A stretch of DNA of 5,823 bases, taken from CAZHMN01 sp964533705 (lineage in GTDB: Bacteria; Electryoneota; B3-LCP). The first letter of the stretch is position 1; every line of letters starts with the position of its first letter. The translations under genes and the position numbers were made by a program. The notes beneath the pieces were generated by a model, which ran no database searches, was not told where the DNA came from, and was given only the letters and a program-made list of their open reading frames with translations. The stretch lies in assembly GCA_964533705.1 (NCBI GenBank), contig CAZHMN010000128.1:1-5823 (forward strand), read 5' to 3'. Shown piece by piece: positions 1 through 5,733 of the stretch.

Positions 1-1056
1 GAAATTCGACCCTACGTCCCCGGCAAACCCATATCAGAGGTGGCTCGGGAATACGGCGTAGATGACATCGTTAAATTGGCTTCGAATGAGAATCCGCTGG
101 GCCCTTCACCCCTGGCGATGGAGGCGCTAAAAGAGGCTATTTCTTCTCTTAACCTTTACCCGGATGCCGGCAGTTTCAGCCTGCGCGGTAAACTCTCCCG
201 CCTGCATGATTATCCCGCTGACGGGATAATCCTGGGCAACGGGTCAGCCGAAATCGTCGAATTGATCTGCGAAGCTTTTCTCGAGCCGGGCAGACAGGCG
301 ATCACTGGACCGCAAGCTTTCTTCAAGTACCGCATCGCCTGCCAGATTATGGGGGTGAGACCGATCATGGTGCCCATGCCCGATTATCGCTACGATGTTG
401 ACGCTATCATCGACGCGGTCAATAAAGACACCCGGCTGGTTTTCATCGCCAATCCCAATAATCCAACGGGAACGTATCTTAACAAAACCGAGATCGAACG
501 CATTCTGGAGGCGCTGCCCCCGGAAGGCATCCTGGTTCTGGATGAAGCTTACTTCGAATTTATTGATCTGCCCGATTACCCCAACGGATTGGATTACGTC
601 AAATCCGGTCGGCGGGTCATTGTGCTGCGCACCTTTTCAAAAGCTTATGGACTGGCCGGAATCCGGTGCGGTTACGCTTTTACTTTGCCCCACATCGCCG
701 CGGCAATGCAGAAGGTGCGGGAAGCTTTTAATTGCAGTTCCCTGGCGCAAATCGCCGCTGAAGCTGCGCTGGATGATCAGAAATTTTTGGATAAAACACT
801 TGAGAACAATCGCAGGGGCATGCGGGAATTAGAAAACGGATTGAAAAATTTGGGGCTGGATGTCGTCCCTTCGGTCACGAACTTCTTTTTGGTCAATTTA
901 AAGCAACCCTGCGATCGGGTTTTCATTGAGTTGTTAAAGCGCGGTGTAATTATTCGTCCTATGGGACCTTATGAGTTGCCCAACTGTGCCCGCATCAGTG
1001 TGGGATTACCCGATCATCATACCAGGTTATTCACGGCCTTGCGCGAGGTAATATAG
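1..1056 (+). CDS. hisC: Histidinol-phosphate aminotransferase (HisC), 5' end cut off by the window
   Basis: A PLP-dependent fold-type I aminotransferase that converts imidazole-acetol phosphate plus glutamate to histidinol phosphate plus 2-oxoglutarate in cytoplasmic histidine synthesis. The reading frame is open from base 1 and encodes IRPYVPGKPISEV before the GTG at 40. That is the usual HisC N-terminus, so the true start lies just upstream, probably only a few residues away, and the GTG at 40 is internal. Visible signatures are SNENPLGPSP (from 82), LGNGSAEI, PNNPTGT, DEAYFEF (from 541), TFSKAYGLAGIRCGY with the PLP Schiff-base lysine codon at 640-642, and a C-terminal ARISVG arginine motif. 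About 351 residues are visible, close to full family length. Known caveat: close paralogues act on aromatic amino acids, and no other his gene is visible to confirm the pathway. The next gene follows after 57 bp on the same strand. Confidence 0.93.
   Translation, partial: EIRPYVPGKPISEVAREYGVDDIVKLASNENPLGPSPLAMEALKEAISSLNLYPDAGSFSLRGKLSRLHDYPADGIILGNGSAEIVELICEAFLEPGRQAITGPQAFFKYRIACQIMGVRPIMVPMPDYRYDVDAIIDAVNKDTRLVFIANPNNPTGTYLNKTEIERILEALPPEGILVLDEAYFEFIDLPDYPNGLDYVKSGRRVIVLRTFSKAYGLAGIRCGYAFTLPHIAAAMQKVREAFNCSSLAQIAAEAALDDQKFLDKTLENNRRGMRELENGLKNLGLDVVPSVTNFFLVNLKQPCDRVFIELLKRGVIIRPMGPYELPNCARISVGLPDHHTRLFTALREVI
208..231. repeat. Perfect 10-bp inverted repeat (hairpin) inside hisC
   Basis: GATTATCCCG at 208-217 is the exact reverse complement of CGGGATAATC at 222-231, separated by the 4-base loop CTGA. 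In mRNA this would form a stable short stem-loop. It lies within the codons for HDYPADGIIL and has no T-tract after it, so it is not a terminator. It may be chance within coding constraints, or an mRNA-level element. No function can be assigned. Confidence 0.6.
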
Positions 1057-1084
1057 TGCCATATTTCTCCCGATAGTCCAAACA

Positions 1085-1098
1085 ACTGGATATCCAGT
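1085..1098. promoter_or_regulatory. Perfect 14-bp palindrome just upstream of the dehydrogenase-like gene
   Basis: ACTGGATATCCAGT is its own reverse complement over all 14 bases. It sits in the 57-bp gap between hisC and the next gene and directly abuts the Shine-Dalgarno sequence AGGAG (1099-1103) that serves the ATG at 1114. A dyad of this size is typical of an operator for a dimeric regulator. As RNA it could form a 5-bp stem with an ATAT loop beside the ribosome-binding site. That it regulates anything is inference from position and symmetry only. Confidence 0.4.
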
Positions 1099-1113
1099 AG
1101 GAGAACGAATCTT

Positions 1114-2178
1114 ATGCGAAAGATAGCTGTTATTCCCGGCGACGGTGTCGGGATTGAGGTCACGGCCGAAGCGGTCAAGGTGATAGAGGCCGTGATGGAG
1201 CGCTCCGGGCTGGATCTCGAACTCGTACAATTCGACTACGGTGCTGAAAAGTACCTGGATACCGGAATCACCCTTCCAAGTGAACAAATAGAGGAATTTC
1301 GACAGGGATACGATGCCATCTTCATCGGTGCACTGGGGGATCCCAGGATTCCGGATCGCTTTCACGTCAGGGAAATTCTACAGAATCTGCGGATTAAACT
1401 GGATCTCTTCATTAATTACCGCCCGGTAAAATTACAGAATGCCAAATACTGCCCCCTGAAAGAAAAAAATCCACAGGATGTGAATTTTGCTGTCCTGCGA
1501 GAGAATCTTGAAGGGCCCAATCCTGACATCGGCGGAGTTTTTAAAAGTGGAACGCCCGATGAAGAAGTGATCCAGCAGAGTATCATTACGCTTAGGGGTG
1601 TCCGTAGAATTTGTCAGAATGCCTTCGAATTCGCCCGCAGGCAAGGGCGCAAAAAGGTAACCATCTGCAATAGCAGAAATGCGCTCCATTTCGAAACGGA
1701 TCTTCTGACCCGCGCCTATGAAGAAGTGGGGAAGGAATACCCTGAAATCGAGAAGAATTCCGCTGCTCTGGAAGAAGTGGTGCGGGAGATGCTCCGCTGT
1801 CCGGAAAACTTCGACGTCATCTTAACCTGCAATTCGTTCGGAGATATAATCGCAGATTTGGGAGCCGAACTCCAGGGCGGAATCGGTATTGCCGCAGAAG
1901 GCAACTTGAATCCCGGCAAGATCTCGATGTATATGCCGATTCATGGTCCTCTTACTCAACTTGTTGGGAAAAATGCTGCTAATCCTCTGGGTGCAATTTC
2001 TGCCGCCGCTATGATGCTGGAAAATATGGGCCTCGATCAGGAAACCGGCTGGATCAATAACGCGGTGAAGTACGCCCTCGATACGGATAATACCACCCGG
2101 GATTTCGGCGGACGCCTGGGAACCCGCCAGGTCGGCGATTTTGTGGCGGATCAAATAAGAAAAGGGGCTCATTCTTAA
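1114..2178 (+). CDS. Isocitrate/isopropylmalate/tartrate dehydrogenase-superfamily protein lacking the catalytic Tyr and Lys
   Basis: A 354-aa beta-hydroxyacid oxidative decarboxylase homologue, near the normal length of 3-isopropylmalate and tartrate dehydrogenases. Seen: N-terminal IAVIPGDGVGIEV; substrate-binding arginines Arg93 (LRIKLDLF), Arg103 (NYRP) and Arg129 (REN); FGDIIADL with metal-ligand-type Asp244 and Asp248; HG..GK..ANP cofactor region (277-291); C-terminal GTRQVGDFVAD. The motif that normally reads RENTEGEY reads RENLEGPN, putting Asn136 at the catalytic tyrosine. The motif that normally reads (D/T)K(A/S)N reads NSRN, putting Ser187 at the catalytic lysine. The usual third catalytic Asp is Glu220 by ungapped alignment, and the NAD-specificity Asp of HGSAPD is Gln282. 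The overall pattern is nearer tartrate dehydrogenase than LeuB, so no leuB symbol is given. Start: ATG 1114 with AGGAG at 1099-1103. The substrate is unknown; it may be a diverged enzyme or a non-catalytic subunit. No leuC/leuD or icd gene is adjacent. Confidence 0.85.
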   Translation: MRKIAVIPGDGVGIEVTAEAVKVIEAVMERSGLDLELVQFDYGAEKYLDTGITLPSEQIEEFRQGYDAIFIGALGDPRIPDRFHVREILQNLRIKLDLFINYRPVKLQNAKYCPLKEKNPQDVNFAVLRENLEGPNPDIGGVFKSGTPDEEVIQQSIITLRGVRRICQNAFEFARRQGRKKVTICNSRNALHFETDLLTRAYEEVGKEYPEIEKNSAALEEVVREMLRCPENFDVILTCNSFGDIIADLGAELQGGIGIAAEGNLNPGKISMYMPIHGPLTQLVGKNAANPLGAISAAAMMLENMGLDQETGWINNAVKYALDTDNTTRDFGGRLGTRQVGDFVADQIRKGAHS

Positions 2179-2231
2179 GAATAATAAATTTGAAATAATG
2201 ACTGAAAACGAAAAATCAAAATTGTCCTATT

Positions 2232-2236
2232 GAGGT
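2232..2236 (+). promoter_or_regulatory. Shine-Dalgarno site fixing the GTG start at 2241
   Basis: GAGGT ends 4 bases before the GTG at 2241. This is good spacing and supports the non-ATG start. The 62-bp gap before it (2179-2240) is markedly A+T-rich compared with the neighbouring genes and might carry a promoter, but no convincing -35/-10 pair could be picked. Confidence 0.6.
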
Positions 2237-2240
2237 AAAT

Positions 2241-3254
2241 GTGATCACACTGCGAACGGTTAGACCTTCTGACATCAACGCCATCGTCAGCCTCTCAAAC
2301 CGACGACTCATGCAGCGTCATTCCGGTGCCGATGAATGGTACAGCGACCCGATAAAACAGACTAATCCGCTCCCCTGGGAGAGACTGACGCTTTACCAAA
2401 AATACCTGAATGGGGGAGCCGCCTGCGATCCTGTACTCTACAAGAACCACCTGAACTGGTTGACCCGTAACGGCGGCTTCTCCCTGGCCGCCGAAGAATC
2501 CGAAGGGGTCATGAAGAGAATTGTGGCCTACACCGAAATCTGGTGTGCCGAAGAACCCTCCCCAATGGGGAAGACCGGATCAATTATCACTCTCGATGTG
2601 GATACCACCTTCACCGAAGATCCCGTGCCGAAGTTATACGCCCAGGCCAAGAAAGAGATCAGACAAAGAGGATTCTCCACGCTGGCGATCTGTCCCTTTA
2701 GTTCCAGAGCCGTGGCGGCCAACCTCGATGACAGCCGCTGGGAACTCCTGGCCCTTACCCGTCACTATCGCATTGCACGTTCTGAATTGACTCCCAGCGA
2801 TCTCCCACACAAGGTGGAAGATGTCCCTCGTGCCCAACTTCCCGTCAACGAACTCTTCTGTCAAGACCAGTCCATTGCACCCTTCTACCTCTGGTCATCA
2901 ATTTGGGAAGAATTTGAATTGCTTCCTGAAATGAAAAGAGCCGTTCACCGCAGCCAGGCGCGGAAAGTAAATATTGAGTTCGCCGGTCAGAGCATCACGG
3001 CTGTGATCTGGATCTGGACATGGGGCGACGTGGAAGATTATTGGCGCCTCAGCGTCTGGGTTCCTCCTGAGCGAAGTGAAGATCGCGAATTGTTGTTTGA
3101 ATTGGCGAGAATAGCTGCTCAAGTCTGGAATTCCGATGATGTACCCGGATTCGATCTGTGTGTGGATGAAGAGAACGGCTCGTTTCTGGTCAACCGTGGC
3201 TTTAAATTGGACGAAGAACGACCAGCTGAGCCTCGCTTCTACACCGGGGTTTGA
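2241..3254 (+). CDS. Tandem GNAT-like N-acetyltransferase family protein (putative)
   Basis: A 337-aa protein starting at GTG with a well-spaced Shine-Dalgarno site. Residues 1-25 (ITLRTVRPSDINAIVSLSNRRL) match the beta1-alpha1 opening of GNAT acetyltransferases. Residues 92-155 (VAYTEIWCAEE, then GSIITLDVDTTF, a helix of about 15 residues and RGFSTLAICP) follow the GNAT beta-strand/CoA-loop/helix/strand order. The C-terminal half repeats this pattern in weaker form: WRLSVWVPPERSEDRELLF with a long helix, then GFDLCVDEENGSFLVNRGF, typical of the GNAT end. A canonical Q/RxxGxG/A acetyl-CoA loop is not obvious in either half; V.P..R.....L is the closest in the second. There is no signal peptide or membrane segment, so it is probably cytosolic. 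The substrate cannot be predicted. It is tryptophan-rich in the second half. The function is inferred from pattern only. Confidence 0.6.
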   Translation: MITLRTVRPSDINAIVSLSNRRLMQRHSGADEWYSDPIKQTNPLPWERLTLYQKYLNGGAACDPVLYKNHLNWLTRNGGFSLAAEESEGVMKRIVAYTEIWCAEEPSPMGKTGSIITLDVDTTFTEDPVPKLYAQAKKEIRQRGFSTLAICPFSSRAVAANLDDSRWELLALTRHYRIARSELTPSDLPHKVEDVPRAQLPVNELFCQDQSIAPFYLWSSIWEEFELLPEMKRAVHRSQARKVNIEFAGQSITAVIWIWTWGDVEDYWRLSVWVPPERSEDRELLFELARIAAQVWNSDDVPGFDLCVDEENGSFLVNRGFKLDEERPAEPRFYTGV

Positions 3255-3514
3255 AATTGTGATGCAACTTAAACGGTAAAAATGCCACTGACCGCTCCGC
3301 TTGGAAGAGTTTCACGACTGGAAAACGGCTGAAATGGACTCGCTTGATTTGGTTTGAGAGCGTTTTTACAGACAAATTATGTGGAGAGCTGTATACCCGG
3401 GCGGAAGGTAATTCTGGACTGCTACGCCCGGGTTAATGTCATAAAAACAATACTGGCCTCCACTGCACGGATAAGTTGCGTATTGGGATCACTTTCTAAC
3501 CATCAGGTGCATCA
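3255..3514. other. 260-bp non-coding gap between the GNAT-like gene and the small membrane-protein gene
   Basis: This is the largest gap in the window. It holds the 9-bp inverted repeat at 3395-3433 and some T/A-rich tracts. A TTTACA (3365-3370) resembles a -35 box, but the nearest -10-like TATACC (3392) is about 21 bp away, too far for a standard promoter. An unlinked TTGATT lies at 3344. No tRNA fold, riboswitch core or factor-independent terminator was recognised. Its length suggests that the crotonase/butyrate kinase block may have its own transcription start here; that is inference. Confidence 0.4.
3395..3433. repeat. 9-bp GC-rich inverted repeat with 21-base spacer
   Basis: ACCCGGGCG (3395-3403) is the exact reverse complement of CGCCCGGGT (3425-3433). 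The stem is almost pure G+C and would be strong in RNA. It is not followed by a run of T, so a classic terminator is unlikely. It lies about 80 bp upstream of the small membrane-protein start, where a leader structure or paired operator half-sites are possible. CCCGGG in each arm is itself palindromic. Confidence 0.5.
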
Positions 3515-3781
3515 ATGGATGAAAAGGCAAAAAACCCCGAGCATCAAAGTGAAGCGGATCAAAAAGGAGATCCCCAATCTTCTGCTGAGCACCTGGTCAA
3601 GGTCGTGGATCGGCACGGTAACGTCAAAACAATCCCCCGCTCGCAGTATGAGAGAAAAAAGCGGAGTCGGAAAAAACGGGGCAGCCGAAAAATCATCCCC
3701 TATGGTCAGATTTTTTCCATTTTACTTATCGTAACGGTCATGATCCTCGCCGTTTATATAGCCTTGAAAATTGTACAATAA
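3515..3781 (+). CDS. Small single-pass membrane protein of unknown function (88 aa)
   Basis: Not a family I recognise. Residues 1-25 are hydrophilic and rich in D/E/K/Q. Residues 28-46 read VKVVDRHGNVKTIPRSQYE, a DxxG turn typical of a short beta hairpin. Residues 47-59 are a very basic cluster (RKKRSRKKRGSRK). Residues about 66-86 form one hydrophobic helix (FSILLIVTVMILAVYIALKIV) that ends two residues before the C-terminus. By the positive-inside rule the N-terminus should be cytoplasmic with the helix as a C-terminal anchor. The ATG at 3515 has AGGTG at 3505-3509 with good spacing. The stop ends immediately before the Shine-Dalgarno site of the crotonase gene, so the two are probably translated as a unit. 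The basic segment could bind nucleic acid, acidic lipid or a partner protein; which of these is not known. Confidence 0.75.
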   Translation: MDEKAKNPEHQSEADQKGDPQSSAEHLVKVVDRHGNVKTIPRSQYERKKRSRKKRGSRKIIPYGQIFSILLIVTVMILAVYIALKIVQ

Positions 3782-3783
3782 AT

Positions 3784-3788
3784 GAGGG
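3784..3788 (+). promoter_or_regulatory. Shine-Dalgarno site deciding the crotonase start at 3794
   Basis: GAGGG ends 5 bases before the ATG at 3794. The in-frame ATG at 3782 has only A/T-rich sequence before it and would place this GAGGG inside the coding sequence. Starting at 3794 gives MNYENILFD, a normal crotonase N-terminus. The later start is therefore preferred. Confidence 0.75.
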
Positions 3789-3793
3789 TTCCA

Positions 3794-4576
3794 ATGAATT
3801 ACGAGAACATCCTGTTCGACATCGAGGACGGTATAGCGGTTGTTACTATTAACCGCCCCAAGGTTCTGAATGCCTTGAACTCCGCCACCGTCGCCGAATT
3901 GAAAGCGGCTTTCACCCGGGTAAATGATGATCCTAATATCAAATCCGCCATCCTGACGGGATCGGGAGAGAAAGCCTTCGTCGCCGGTGCTGATATTAAT
4001 GAGCTTTCCACGAAGAATGCCATGACCGGAGCAGAGTTTTCCTTGACGGGTCAGGAAGTCCTGAATATTATGCAGTTTTCCGGAAAGCCTATTATTGCCG
4101 CCGTTAACGGCTTCGCTCTCGGTGGCGGATGCGAGATTGCCATGGCCTGCCACGTTCGCTTTGCCTCGGAAAACGCCAAGTTCGGTCAACCGGAAGTGGG
4201 ATTGGGCATCATCCCCGGATACGGTGGAACGCAGCGCCTGGCCAGGTTGGTCGGTGCCGGGCGGGCTCTGGAGCTCTGCATGTCCGCCGATATGATTGAC
4301 GTCCAGGAAGCGTACCGCATTGGTCTGGTTAATAAGGTGTATCCCCTGGTGGAACTCCTGCCCAAAACGAAGGAATTCTGTCGCAAGGTCATGTCTAAGG
4401 GCCCCCAAGCGGTCGCTCATGTCCTCCATGCAGTTAACCGCGGAATGGAGATGAGCCTCTACGATGCACTCCGGCTCGAGGCGCACCTCTTCGGTTTGAT
4501 CTGTGCTACCGAGGACATGAAGGAGGGCACCAAAGCCTTCATCGAGAAACGCAAGCCCAACTTCACCGGCAAGTGA
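3794..4576 (+). CDS. Enoyl-CoA hydratase / crotonase (short-chain, 3-hydroxybutyryl-CoA dehydratase-like)
   Basis: A 260-aa crotonase-fold enzyme expected to hydrate trans-2-enoyl-CoA to 3-hydroxyacyl-CoA, reversibly, in the cytoplasm. Seen: VVTINRPKVLNALNS (residues 16-30), the CoA/oxyanion-hole segment AFVAGADINEL (61-71), the second oxyanion segment with GGGCE (110-114), and QPEVGLGIIPGYGGTQRL (132-149). Both catalytic glutamates of true hydratases are present, Glu114 and Glu134, which argues against an isomerase, dehalogenase or other crotonase subtype. The C-terminal helices (MSLYDALRLEAHLFG, EGTKAFIEKRKPNF) are typical, and the length matches the family. GIIPGYGGTQRL resembles clostridial-type crotonase (Crt), but substrate chain length cannot be read from sequence alone. 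It sits directly after the small membrane-protein gene and 76 bp before butyrate kinase, consistent with a C4 acyl-CoA pathway. Confidence 0.93.
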   Translation: MNYENILFDIEDGIAVVTINRPKVLNALNSATVAELKAAFTRVNDDPNIKSAILTGSGEKAFVAGADINELSTKNAMTGAEFSLTGQEVLNIMQFSGKPIIAAVNGFALGGGCEIAMACHVRFASENAKFGQPEVGLGIIPGYGGTQRLARLVGAGRALELCMSADMIDVQEAYRIGLVNKVYPLVELLPKTKEFCRKVMSKGPQAVAHVLHAVNRGMEMSLYDALRLEAHLFGLICATEDMKEGTKAFIEKRKPNFTGK

Positions 4577-4652
4577 TGATTGTAGAGCCGAGGGGGAGGA
4601 TTTCCCCGGTTCACTTCGCATAGGATAAAATTGAGGTACATATTCGTCCGAG
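4577..4652. other. Crotonase-butyrate kinase gap with small hairpin and distant Shine-Dalgarno site
   Basis: GGGGA (4593-4597) can pair with TCCCC (4603-4607) around a 5-base loop. There is no T-run after it, so it is not a convincing terminator. TTGAGGT at 4631-4637 is the only strong Shine-Dalgarno-like sequence, but it lies about 15 bases before the ATG at 4653, longer than usual. A stop codon at 4632-4634 in the same frame excludes an earlier start. Confidence 0.4.
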
Positions 4653-5717
4653 ATGAAATACACTATCCTGGTCATAAATCCCGGCTCGACCTCCACGAAA
4701 GTGGCCATCTGGAAAGATGAAGAGTTAATCCTTCAGGAGACGATAAAACACCCCGCTGATAAACTGGACAAATTCCCCTGCGTCGTTGACCAGTTTAACC
4801 TCAGATTGCAGGCTGTGGACAGTGCAATCGCTGATTGGCTCGAGCCTGACAAACTCTCGGCTATTGCAGCCAGAGGTGGACCCCTACGTCCCCTTGAAGG
4901 GGGTACTTATGCTATAAATGAGCCAATGTTGGACGATCTCCGCACCGCCAGATATTCCAACCATGCTTCTAATCTGGGCGCGATTCTGGCCCATCACTTA
5001 GCGGAGCGTTTGGGTATTCCCTGTTTTGTGGTTGATCCCGTAACTGTGGATGAATTCACGCCTCTGGCTCGAGTGTCCGGTTTCCCCGGCATAGAAAGAA
5101 AGTGCCGCTCCCACGCGTTGAACATCAAAGCGGTGGCCCGCCAGGTCGCGGAGGAAATTGGCAAACCGTTAGGTGGCACCGATTTCGTCGTTGCCCACAT
5201 GGGAGGAGGATTGTCAATCTGCCCTCTGGCGAAGGGTAGAATCGTGGACGTCAACGATGGCCTGCTGGGAATGGGCCCCTTCTCACCGGAACGCGCCGGC
5301 GCTCTCCCCATCGGCCCGCTGGTCGAATTGTGTTACAGCGGCAAGTATTCGAAGCAGGAATTACTGCGGCGCCTTTCCATTGAAGCCGGCCTGAAGGGTT
5401 ATCTGGGGACTTCTGATCTGGTCGAGGTCGAAAACCGCATCGACGCGGGGGACGAAGAGGCGAAACTCTATTACGAAGCCATGCTCTACCAGATCGCCAA
5501 GGAAATCGGCGCCGCGGCAGCCGTACTGAAGGGAAATTTGGACGGCGTTATCTTGACCGGCGGGATGTCCCAGTCAGAGCGGCTGGTCGAGACCATCAAA
5601 AGTTACGTCTCCTTCTTGGGCCCCGTCTTCGTCATCCCAGGCGAGAAAGAGATGGAAGCGTTGGCCTTGGGTGCCCTGCGCGTGTTGCAGGGGGAAGAGG
5701 AGGCGAAGGAGTATTAG
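4653..5717 (+). CDS. buk: Butyrate kinase (acetate kinase/ASKHA family)
   Basis: Transfers phosphate between ATP and butyrate (or isobutyrate/isovalerate); in fermenters it runs from butyryl-phosphate to make ATP. It is 354 aa, the usual family length. Seen: the phosphate-1 loop VINPGSTSTKVAI (7-19); the ARGG..RPLEGGTY substrate-domain segment (73-86); NHASNLGAILA (103-113); VDPVTVDEF (127-135); HALNIKAVAR (154-163); the phosphate-2 motif AHMGGGLSI (181-189); GPFSPERAG.LP (208-219); the adenosine motif LTGGMSQSE (301-309); and PGEKEMEALALGALRVLQGEEEAKEY at the C-terminus. One difference: the segment usually reading LDG(D/E)GPF reads LLGMGPF (204-210), with the acidic residues replaced. The ATG at 4653 is the only plausible start, because an in-frame stop lies at 4632-4634. 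Phosphate butyryltransferase (ptb), the usual partner, is not visible in the window. Confidence 0.94.
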   Translation: MKYTILVINPGSTSTKVAIWKDEELILQETIKHPADKLDKFPCVVDQFNLRLQAVDSAIADWLEPDKLSAIAARGGPLRPLEGGTYAINEPMLDDLRTARYSNHASNLGAILAHHLAERLGIPCFVVDPVTVDEFTPLARVSGFPGIERKCRSHALNIKAVARQVAEEIGKPLGGTDFVVAHMGGGLSICPLAKGRIVDVNDGLLGMGPFSPERAGALPIGPLVELCYSGKYSKQELLRRLSIEAGLKGYLGTSDLVEVENRIDAGDEEAKLYYEAMLYQIAKEIGAAAAVLKGNLDGVILTGGMSQSERLVETIKSYVSFLGPVFVIPGEKEMEALALGALRVLQGEEEAKEY

Positions 5718-5733
5718 GGGCTGGGAGTTAAGT

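Noticed and set aside
1027..1365. 112-codon - strand frame covering the hisC/dehydrogenase junction
   Set aside because: It is antisense to the ends of two well-supported genes and the palindrome between them, with no recognisable protein features.
2198..2233. 11-codon leader-like frame MTENEKSKLSY ending at the Shine-Dalgarno site of the GNAT-like gene
   Set aside because: There is no Shine-Dalgarno site before its ATG and no run of one regulatory amino acid. A short frame in A-rich DNA is expected by chance.
3365..3397. Possible promoter TTTACA ... TATACC before the small membrane-protein gene
   Set aside because: The spacer is about 21 bp and the -10 match is only four of six, so it is not supportable as a called promoter.
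3354..3734. 126-codon frame from a TTG, overlapping the small membrane-protein gene in another frame
   Set aside because: It has no Shine-Dalgarno site at the TTG, runs through the inverted repeat, and reads as low-information basic sequence. The overlapping 88-aa frame has a good ribosome-binding site, a membrane helix and tight coupling to the next gene.
3782..3793. Earlier ATG start for the crotonase, directly after the TAA of the preceding gene
   Set aside because: No ribosome-binding site precedes it, and the four extra residues contain the Shine-Dalgarno site that fits the ATG at 3794.
4593..4607. Hairpin GGGGA/TCCCC as a terminator between crotonase and buk
   Set aside because: It has only five base pairs and no T-run; it is better left as a minor structure in the gap.
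3722..4708. Long open frame of 328 codons on the - strand opposite the crotonase gene
   Set aside because: It overlaps a clear crotonase gene almost entirely, shows no recognisable domain, and its composition looks like the antisense of a biased coding frame.
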